From the NCBI GenBank assembly GCA_020137815.1, contig CM035351.1, positions 3,249,409 through 3,313,408 on the forward strand: DNA of 64,000 nucleotides, written 5' to 3'. Positions 46,001-53,900 of this stretch are shown here, piece after piece. This DNA comes from Hormiphora californensis. Its lineage: Eukaryota; Ctenophora; Tentaculata; Cydippida; Pleurobrachiidae. The notes beneath the pieces were generated by a model, which saw only the letters and a list, made by a program, of their open reading frames with translations, was not told where the DNA came from and ran no database searches. The position numbers were made by a program, and so were the translations under genes. How positions within the stretch are numbered: the stretch's first letter is position 1; the number at the start of each line of letters is the position of its first letter.

Positions 46001-48174
46001 CAAACTGCCTGTTTATAATGAGTTACACTACCTGACTAAAGTTAAGAGGTTCGACATGGCGGTTATGTTTAAGACGGAGGCCCAGCAGCTAACTATCAGT
46101 CAGTTGGTTCACTACGCTGCCGAGAACGCGAGTTGTAAGGTGGGAATCTTGAAACTTGTCAAGGCTTATGATATCATGGACTTATCTAAATATGAACTGC
46201 CTGATATGACTGATGAAGTTGAGACAACTAGTTGAGAGAGGGTGTTATCGGATCTTTTTTACATCTCAGTCACATTCTTACAACTGTGTAAATATTTATT
46301 GTCAGAAGTGGACACACCAGGCTGTGTGTTGGAGCGTGTGTCAGTCGGAGTATGGAAATGTGGAACTGTGTTTCCGAACTTATTGTGTACATAAACCCCT
46401 CATACAATGTATTTGTTACCAGTAACTCGGTTTTGTTGTTATTTGAGAGAAAACGTGTCAACTGTCGGCGACCCCCCTCTCATATTTTCTCTCTCTCTCT
46501 CAACTCGCCCACTCATCTTCTCCGATAGTGTGTGTGCGGGTTTCTAGAAGAAACGGCGTGTCGGGGGGGCTGGTGGGGTTTGGAACGCGCGGTAACTTTC
46601 TTATGTTCTGAGTAACTCGTGTGCGCGCTCCTCTCTCATCCTCATCTCCCCCACTGACCTCAGGCTCAACATGACCCCGGCCCACGCCCCTTCTATTCTG
46701 GCAGGCCTCCACATCTCCCAGCCCCCCCCCCTTTTTGACACTTCCTCAGTCATCTCTAATCTCTCTCTGTTTCCTCAGATTATCAAGCCCTGGAAAAGAT
46801 TGCTGATGAAGCCGGACTTGAAAAGGTAGACCTCTCATCCTGACCTATCATCACCATTCACCGGCCACGCGAGAAACCTGTTTGTGTTTCTTACTCAACT
46901 AGTTTCTGTAGAACACGTCCATGAAGTCCGACATATTCAGCATTTAACGTGTATAATATTTCATTGCCTTGTTCAAACTTCGTCCCTCCCTCGGAGAGAG
47001 AGAGAGGGTTACAACATAACAAGTAATTTATTGTTCAGTGCTCTAACAAATAATCTCATTTCAGACCCCGTTTGTGTGTGTTCATCTCTACGAGCTGCTC
47101 TTCAGAGGATCTCTCAGCACTGGGGGACCTCTCAAATCCAAACTAATGTCCCTGAAACCTAGACTACTGGAACTGAAAAAGAAACACGCCTCAACCCCCA
47201 CAAAACAGGCCCGTCTCCCTCTGTATGTTAGGATTAACTCACTTAAAGTGCCTGATCCTGTTTCAGTAGTCAGACAACTGCAAGAAGACTTCCCAGGTGG
47301 TGCATTTGCTGGCGACCCTCATGTCAACTTTCTGTTTCGGTTTCCTGCGACTACTAATTTCAGTGAACACCCCCTGTACAAGAACGGGACACTGATTATC
47401 CAGGATAAAGCGAGCTGTCTGCCTGCTGTAGCTCTCTCCCCACCCCCTGGTTCTGTGGTACTGGACGCGTGTTCTGCACCGGGGAATAAGACACTCCACC
47501 TAGCGGCGCTAATGAAGGGGTCAGGACGGGTGTTGGCTATTGAGCGGGATAGGAAGCGGTTCAATCGGTTGAAAGGTAGTGTTCACAGACACGGAGCAGA
47601 TAAAGTCATCACTCCAATCTGTTCTGATTTCCTGAAGATAGACCCAACTCAACCTCCCTATAACACGGTAACCCATATCCTCCTCGACCCGTCCTGTAGT
47701 GGCAGTGGGATGGTGACGGAGAACCTGGTGACTCAATTTAAACCGGTGAATCAGAACCGTCTTGATGAGTTAGCTACCCTTCAACGCACCCTCCTCTCTC
47801 ACGCCCTAACTTTCCCAGCCCTTCACCGGATCGTCTACTCCACCTGCTCTCTCTATGAGAAGGAGAACGAGGCGGTGGTCCGGTCTACTGTTGAGGGGAA
47901 TCCAGATTGGGAGGTAGTACCAGTGATACCTGATTGGACACGCCGCGGGCATGGTGTCGACATGTCAGGGTGCGTACGGTGTCTACCGGAGGACAACACT
48001 AACGGCTTCTTTCTGGCCTGTTTGCAGAGGAAGGAGAAGGAGCCAGTTGTTGTTGATAAGAGTGGAGCGGGGAAGTTTAAGATACAGAGTGTGTTTGTAG
48101 TGGGACGGCTAGAGAGGAGATTCAAGTTGCCCCGGGGACCTTACAAGTACCCTTATAAATTTATTGCCATTTGA
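40014..48174 (+). CDS. NSUN5: NSUN5, 28S rRNA cytosine-C5 methyltransferase
   Basis: NSUN5 (yeast Rcm1) methylates one cytosine in large-subunit rRNA using S-adenosylmethionine. Three exons fit in phase: 40014-40152, 46779-46825 and 47065-48174, giving 431 residues (human 429). Exon 1 encodes the conserved N terminus (GTGSVKSLCLNSKNRAKKKL, then LYAIVF). Exon 2 encodes NYQALEKIADEAGLEK. Exon 3 begins TPFVCVHLYELLF and holds the catalytic fold: DACSAPGNKT (SAM site), LDPSCSGSG (motif IV cysteine) and VYSTCS (motif VI cysteine). The second intron side is ordinary, but the first intron is 6,626 bp and contains ECD, a PELP1 homologue and RPAP3, all on the same strand. Exon 1 matches the family start and the total length is exact, so the split model is well supported. 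Confidence 0.9.
40527..42263 (+). CDS. ECD: Ecdysoneless/SGT1 homologue
   Basis: ECD is a cell-cycle and splicing-linked adaptor that binds the R2TP chaperone complex (RUVBL1, PIH1D1) and supports PRPF8 assembly; in flies it is needed for ecdysone production. One uninterrupted frame of 578 codons (human 644). The whole family core is visible: VFYNIYPL at the start, DEWYVVWLLRKLTAQFPG, DDDGEFMLIEAS, PPWLIPEISDNRVFLYQG, then the helical middle and the acidic C terminus (ESGSEDTSSIESDLRAESEE) with DLNLNPDDFF. The start is the first ATG with the conserved N terminus. It lies inside intron 1 of NSUN5 and has no intron of its own, unlike most neighbours outside the nest. The next gene starts 231 bp after its stop. 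Confidence 0.93.
   Translation: MSIQDRNTVFYNIYPLSDTTTSLDELRLQCLEFLSPHLDIIWNAECFTLTPVSHPSHPHLKGQVWFDSSLEDEWYVVWLLRKLTAQFPGIVSKVWDDDGEFMLIEASDAVPPWLIPEISDNRVFLYQGKVAIVPQPTTPAHMGLFPMTGVTLDQALRCIPHINLEEESARIDKLVCERLSDFPERSLHKSRVHLPVTLVHALSQNPGLISSIISMYLYADRQEIASVVKHKRLQWVDTCDTNITLTRCQYAQLYSQRISSTPAWPSKPAGHVDHLARQLGLKVTLGAELALSVADGETGTDAEFVRYRKKLEGMGYFRGDMEGSATYKEQLRKAELFYKSSQEHDTSGNVWMSNSRALSHLVDSSAAVDLDQYRGADVSESDPDGWMDVMPVDIQRWFLRGREHDKSTSTGSTTKNKGPSNHPDKVDEISTRNMDVINSRLQSFVEQVSSHEGAEVPGDLNLNPDDFFSALQGLKDQVDRAREKEDESGSEDTSSIESDLRAESEEEMREYMRELEGQLGKTTLTESFEKGQDGELDIDFNLVSNILNSFSADSGLDGPASSVLASLGVRLPRNEDNF
42495..44510 (+). CDS. PELP1: PELP1/Rix1-type ribosome biogenesis factor
   Basis: PELP1 is the animal counterpart of Rix1. 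With TEX10, WDR18, LAS1L and SENP3 it matures the 60S subunit in the nucleolus and nucleoplasm. A single intact frame of 671 codons contains an alpha-helical repeat region with the family-like stretch TILPLLVKHFPSHIGKHF and ELLGRLPC, then a Trp-containing block (YVVSWRKEFG). At least five LXXLL motifs are present (LVDLL, LSTLL, LRSLL, LIPLL, LTSLL), as expected for PELP1. The C terminus has an acidic EEEEEEMEV run, much shorter than in vertebrate PELP1 (about 1,130 residues). It is intronless and nested in NSUN5 intron 1 between ECD and RPAP3. Family assignment rests on pattern recognition and is fairly confident, not certain. Confidence 0.78.
   Translation: MSLKQILFDEDALSKLPDLVDLLQRGCIPEGEIIQLFPALSTLLNGTLPQRKMGLSLLKCCILYLHSRNKISEHVDVMVKWWRAAVGCLKSRYSADCTFRLAAINCTLFTQIAGSYVDLLIEGRGSVPIMVTACTSHPCTETFTILPLLVKHFPSHIGKHFDQIRGFCLSQVGDWPVEAGELLGRLPCTGPAGKNSATYVVSWRKEFGACLGGLRGVLGRVTGAQQVLQQHQGDARKVLPDITLIGNHGDITTANNHVTFLCSALRSLLTSCSVEAPVSVPLSTVKSLIEEVARSYQDSLSFISTSDNFTKRLILSHTVLEVLQFLGSLFKVLGTTTLLLQPATEQLLIPLLRSPATSLPAVTLIHTMVRVTGSSVGVPLVMLTSLLSLNQLTLTAGSGGQVTKKQRTEQFNTLTFENSTLGSHDERLMEKVLEVVNEILTSTGPFLAQMKSEDLRGKCQGIISNSACFSPSLVRLAHSTCLLLSSPEVSLAHQTNYWSPDLTGFFASQMRTSEAHIHPQRCYITGPQHSTEQTSLFEGSNSTQNHRGNLREELEHMAATAAKECAIPSVRTTQEEEEEEEMEVAVETTTQEEENVGENGYTLDLPPKPVFELPPSLQQRATNLVQSGKENLVMNNNTKPEAPVIDLKQGSVELLDLMSSFVDEPASDGEC
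44783..46235 (+). CDS. RPAP3: RPAP3, R2TP co-chaperone (multiple one-base frameshifts)
   Basis: RPAP3 links HSP90 and HSP70 to the RUVBL1/2-PIH1D1 complex, which assembles RNA polymerase II, snoRNPs and PIKKs. The order of family parts is complete. The N terminus has ELQLQ-like FQLQLQMKQNTEEM, KQKDKDL and LPPIR. GNDYRAWDKFDVD follows, then one TPR unit (KGNDF, WEDAVECYTKGL, ANRAMALIKLQKY, AYLRRA, ALADFRKVLEFEPENKLAL). The C-terminal RPAP3_C domain is NYLQFQTDFRKL to KRFDMAVMF. Reading needs a +1 shift near 45040-45062, an extra G at 45261, an extra T at 45493 and an extra T at 45683. Near 45290-45308 there is either an in-frame TAA or a pair of compensating indels. The corrected length is about 482 residues, against 665 in human, which has two TPR blocks. 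It could be a decaying gene copy or badly resolved sequence. Confidence 0.8.
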
Positions 48175-48842
48175 TAAATCAACGCCAAAGTATGGGGGTA
48201 TTTTTATTTAGAAGTGACTAGGAGGGTTATATTAATTAATAATGTGTGCCAGTAAATTATTGAAAGTTTTGGGAGTTGAATGTCTAACTTTTTTATAGTC
48301 TTGAGAGTGAGCTAGAGTTTCTACCGAATCAGCTCCATTGGTATTTCTAGTCTCGTATATCGGGTTTTATCTCACTTATCTAATAATTCTTCTTTTGCAG
48401 CCGGGTTCCCTGGAAACCGTTTCCACACGCTTCACATCACGTGTATTTTATTTGTCTCCTTCTGTACGTGGGGCGTAGTTCGAGCAAGACAAACTTGTTT
48501 TTAGATAAGAAGTTCTCTCATTCGCAGCACTTCATTCTTTAGTTTGAGTTTTCTCTGTAACTTAATTAACTTATTCAACCATTGAGAGCATTATCAGCAT
48601 ATTTGAATATTTTATACTTCATTGTCTGTGCAATAAAGGACTGGGTTTTTATCTAATAAACAGGGAGACCTTGGTGACCTAGTTTATTTGTTTGGTCACG
48701 CGGTAAACCCTACCCTGACTTTTGAATTTGGGGATGTTTAGCTTTATTTGGGCTTTCTGGTTTTAACCCCTACCGCCTAGTATCCCACCCCCTAGTCCCA
48801 CCTCCCCCTAGTTACATGGGGTACTGTACCCCACCCACTGTA

Positions 48843-50880
48843 CCCCATGTTATGATAGATGGCCCCCTCCCCCAGTCCCCACCCTACTACTACTACATAT
48901 CTGACCACGTCTACCTATTCCCAGCCCATGTTATGATAGATGGCCCCCACTCCTAGACCCCCCCCCCACCTCCTAAACCTCTCACCACGTCTACCTATTC
49001 CCAGCCCATGTTATGATAGACTAGAGAGCCCAGGCAAAAGAACAAAAAACTCTCACACCCTATTGACTCCTCTCAATCCCGATCCCTGGCTCATGCCTAC
49101 TTTGCTCCCTACGGCGCCGCTTCGCGGCACCTCCGGTCGCGAGATCATACTCCACCCCCCTTCCCCCTGTTGACTCCCCTCAGTCCTCACCGCTCTTATC
49201 CCTATTGACTCCCCTCGGCCCCTATTGAATCATATCGTCCCCTATTCACTCCATCTCACCCTCTATTCACTCCCTTAACGCCCCTCACCCCTCTCTTAAT
49301 CTGTGATCTGAAGCAGTTCAGAACCCCAAATTTTCCCTCATTTTTCACCATTTCCCCCATTACTTAGTCATTTCTCAGCCAATTTCGAAAATCTTGGGCT
49401 CATTAGAAAGATAATCTCAAGCTCTTTCCAAAGAGCTATTATCCCCCAAATTTATAAAACCTTTACACACGCACGTGCACTCCCCAAACCCCACCAACTA
49501 CCCCTAACAACACGTCAATTTTCCACGTGCAAGCCCTAAAAAACCCCCAAAAAACCAATTGTCTTGCAAGCATCTCTGCTTTATAATATAGACTAGAGAG
49601 CCCAGGCAAAAGAACAAAAAACTCTCACACCCTATTGACTCCTCTCAATCCCGATCCCTGGCTCATGCCTACTTTGCTCCCTACGGCGCCGCTTCGCGGC
49701 ACCTCTGGTCGTGAGATCATAATCCACGCCCCCTTCCCCCTGTTGACTCCCCTCAGTCCTCACCCCTCTTATCCCTATTGACTCGCCTCGGCCCCTATTG
49801 AATCATATCGTCCCCTATTAACTCCATCTCACCCTCTATTCACTCCCCTATAATGCCATAATGAATACTCCCCTCACCCCTCTATCAATCTGTGATCTGA
49901 AGCAGTTCAGAACCCCACATTTTCCCTCATTTTTCACCATTTCCCTCATAACTCGGTCGTTTCTCAGCCAATTTCGAAAATCTTGTGCTCATTAGAAAGA
50001 TAATCTCAAGCTCTTTCCAAAGAGCTATTATCCCCCAAATTTATAAAACCTTTACATTCGCACGTGCACGCCCCAAACCCCACCAACCACCCCTAACAAC
50101 ACGTCAATTTTCCACGTGCAAGCCCTAAAACCCCCTCCCCCCAAAACCAATTGTCTTGCACTGTTCTCTGCTTTATAATATAGACTAGAGAGCCCAGGCA
50201 AAAGAACAAAAAACTCTCACACCCTATTGACTCATCTCAATCCCGATCCCTGGCTCATGCCTACTTTGCTCCCTACGGCGCCGCTTCGCGGCACCTCCGG
50301 TCGCGAGATCATACTCCACACCCCTTCCCCCTGTTGACTCCCCTCAGTCCTCACCCCTCTTATCCCTATTGACTCCCCTCGGCCCCTATTGAATCATATC
50401 GTCCCCTAATCACACCATCTCACCCTCTATTCACTCCCCTAACGCCATAATGAATACTCCCCTCACCCCTCTCTCAATCTGTGATCTGAAGCAGTTCAGA
50501 ACCCCAAATTTCCCCTCTTTTTTCACCATTTTCGCCATAATTCAGTCATTTGTCAGCCAATTTCGAAAATCTTGGGCTCATTAGAAAGATAATCTCAAGC
50601 TCTTTCCAAAGAGCTATTATCCCCCAAATTTATAAAACCTTTACACACGCACGTGCACGCTCCAAACCCCCCACCAGCCATCCCTAACAACACGTCAATT
50701 TTCCACGTGCAAGCCCTAAAACCCCCTCCCCCAAATTTTGTCTTGCACTGTTCTCTGCTTTATAATATAGATGGCCCCCACTCTTAAACCCCTAAACTCC
50801 TAAACCCCCACCCTCTAACCCTCTCACTACATCTCTCACTACCTAGCCCATGTTATGATAGATGGCCCCCACTCCAGTGA
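48843..50880 (+). repeat. Minisatellite with CCATGTTATGATAGATGGCC segment
   Basis: The segment occurs at about 48845, 48927 and 50849, and a fourth copy is split by the Helitron-like array (left part ending 49020, right part from 50772). Units are separated by variable CCC/CTCC/ACC-rich sequence. The last unit runs into the probable acceptor of an SV2-like exon. Confidence 0.8.
49021..50771 (-). mobile_element. Three head-to-tail Helitron-like units
   Basis: Three direct copies of 572, 592 and 587 bp (49021-49592, 49593-50184, 50185-50771) lie end to end. Read on the minus strand, each starts TCTATATTATAAAGCAGAG and ends GGGCTCTCTAG, so it has 5' TC and 3' CTAG termini. The host base is A before the first unit and T after the last, the A|T target rule of Helitrons. 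The unoccupied target is present in the neighbouring minisatellite units. There is no coding sequence, so the units are non-autonomous. A GC-rich hairpin (GTGCCGCGAAGCGGCGC) lies about 100 bp from the CTAG end; the usual hairpin about 10 bp from the end is not obvious. Confidence 0.75.
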
Positions 50881-50908
50881 AGTGGAGGACAAAGAAGAGG
50901 AAGAAAGT

Positions 50909-53900
50909 ATGAGGGGGTCCAAGGATACCGTACCATTACTTATCAATAGCGCTTCAGAGGTACGTTACTAACATTGAATGGCCCCCATTGAATTACTTAG
51001 GGCGGATTCTAGGAATGGTGTTTCTGAGTTCCATGAATATCATTTTTATATTCTTCCACTCTACACCTTCAACCATCATGATCAAAGAGGCCATTTCGGA
51101 TATTTCCCTGAGTCCCAGGCCGTGTCTCGCCGCAACACAAAATGTCTTTTTTTTGGTCGCGTGACTACAATCGCGTGAATTAGTTAATCCTTTGTCGTTC
51201 CGTCTCTTTTCCTGTAATGACCGTGGCGAGGGGGGGGGGGGCTAATGACTGCAGCCCCTGCAGCTGCCCCTATATAATGATCATCACGTGGTTCTCTTAT
51301 CTTGTGGGGGTCAATAGAAAGGAGAGGCTCCGGGAGACTGGAGATTAATTTCCCAAATCCTACCTGAGGTTCAGGTCACACTATCTTGTTTCCTCTTATC
51401 ATATTAGGTCGTTTCATAAACATGATGATGATGAATAAAGATACCGAATTTTGTTCTTCTATTCTTTCCAGTCCGGTCATTGCGTGAGCAGAGCAAAGCC
51501 ATGCTGGAATCATGGCAAAAGTTAGTTGATGCATAATATCCTAACTTTCGCCATACTGTTTTTTAGTCCTAGTCTCTCAATTGAATTGCCTTACTCTTTA
51601 GAACCCTCTTTAGAACCTGTTCTAGAACGTTCAATTCAATTTTTGCTATAACAACAATTGAATTTGCTCTCAATGAACTTTGTTTCAAAAAATACTATAC
51701 AGAGGGCCAGCCGACCGTGAGCTATGACTAAAAACGTCAATTTTTAATTTTTATTGGTGTGTACTGACCCTAACTCACTTCCAGTATTTGCCATGTACTC
51801 TGCTTTTATGAACTTTTGCACCTCTAAATTTCCCCCGCCTTCACCCGTATGCCTTTTGCAGAAATCTGTAACGGACATAGTGACTATGTGTAGCAAGTTA
51901 TCTCGTCCCGTTTCAGTGATCTCTAGCCCTACAGCTGGAACCAAAATTTACCAAAATGTGCGTTTTGACCACATACTGCAGTATGGCCAAAGTTAGTTGC
52001 TGCATAACATCCTAACTTTGGCGATACTATATTTCTAGTCCTAGTTTCTCAATTGAATTTGCTCTCAATGAACTTTGTTTCAAAAAATGCTATGAAGAGG
52101 GCCAGGCCAGGATTATAACATGTATGTATCATTGAGTTAGAATAAAACGGCACGTATGAAAGTGTCCGTCATTATATGAAGTGTGACTCCACTGTGCCGC
52201 TGGTTTTGCCGCTGCTACTAATATTGTATTGCCTAATATTGTATTGCCTTGATAGCATTGCCTAGCATCAGTTGTTTTCTCAAGAAAACTGAAGTTGGTA
52301 GCGTGTAAGATGGAGGAGGGGACAATTGTTATTAAAAACGAGATGAAGGAGGGGACAATTGTTATTAAAAACGGGATGACGGAAACAGTTGTCATTAACG
52401 AGACAGAACATCCGCCAGTTGACAGCTCCGTTGAATTCCAAGACGGATCAGAAAGTCTGAGTTTTGAAAAGGTTGCTGGTAGTTTGTTGCACACTTTTTA
52501 TATCGGCACCCGGTCATTTCACTCTTGTCATTCTTGGTGTTTACCTTTCACTGGAATTCCTACTACTACAACAATCTGAAACCTAACCCGGGTTAACCCC
52601 CCCCCCCCATTTTTTCCCCGCCCGGGTGAAGGCCGAAGGCCTTCACCCGGATGCCTTTTGCAAAAAGGCATAAGGGGTTTAGAAATCTAAAGGGATATAG
52701 TGACTATGTGTAGCAAGTCCACCTTCCTGTCCCGTCTTGCGTTGCTAACAGCAACCCTGCGGCGCGCACGATTTGGTTCTTGCGGAGGTAGATTTCGCGC
52801 GTGTTCACAAGCATTAAAATTGAAAAGGCGCTGCCGCGCGTTTTCGCGTGTTACATAAAGTCGGATTTTTTGAAGTTGTCACCCCAAAATGACCGCGCAT
52901 GTGAAATTTATCAATTTTGACGCGCACACCACACGTTAACATGTGATGTGACGCACAAAAACATTCCGCGCACGAAAAGGGGGGTGACAACTTCAAAAAA
53001 TCCGACTTTACACATAATCATTCTGCGAGTGTTAGATAAGTTAGATAAGTAGTATAGTTAGAGTGTCGAAAGTTAGTTAGCAAGTGTCATGTGAGTTAGT
53101 TAAGCTATGTGAGAAGTATACTGGCAGCTAGATCGTTGAGCATTCTCAACCAACCGTTAGGATATGGATCCCAATCACATTTAAAGACCATCCAGCTTCG
53201 TTGAGTTCTGAGCAACGTGAGCTTACTCGGCCCCACCGAGTCTTCATGACTCTCTGAAACGTTGAGTACCCTCAACAGCCCGCTAGGATATGGATTCCAT
53301 CTCGGCAATCCAATCCAACTTTGTTACCCACCAAACACTAGTTGAGCATACTCAACCCCACCACCAGTTCCCAGAAAGTCCAGGGTTGCTGGCACCTTCA
53401 CGAACTCTCCCATTTCTTATACGTGTTTTATATTTGTGAGTTTTGCTTGCCTGCTTCAGTTTTTTCCCGTCCCCCTGAGTTTTATTTTTCTACGAGATTT
53501 ATTCTTTTTTTTTTTACTACTACACGTATTATTTTTTATATCGCTCCCCCCTTTTTCCCCCTGTAATCTTTAACCCTGCCCCTGTTGACCACTTTACGCT
53601 TTTTAGCCCTTTTATTGTGTCTTTTTAATTTATTTATTTATTCCCTTCATGTACGTTTTCCTTTTATACCCGAGCGTCATGTTTTTGCCTAATGATTTTA
53701 AACTTAAATTTAACTTTAATCACCTTAGCATCTTTAACTTTCTTTTTCATCTGACAATGAAGTACCATTATAGATGTATATTGTTTAAATCCTGTTTAAA
53801 TCCTGTTTAAATCCTGTATGCATCTCACATTACACTATGACCAAGCCTTGAATGTTGAATGACACATGATACGGGAGGCCGAGGGCGGGGAAACACAGCA

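Larger units (their letters stand above)
48175..50908. other. Intergenic region, NSUN5 to SV2-like gene
   Basis: The first 600 bp hold a probable NSUN5 3' end (AATAAA at about 48632) and unique sequence. From about 48840 the region is a CCC-rich minisatellite with the recurrent segment CCATGTTATGATAGATGGCC, interrupted by three tandem Helitron-like units (49021-50771). No gene is seen except that the first candidate SV2-like exon begins at the right edge. Confidence 0.6.
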
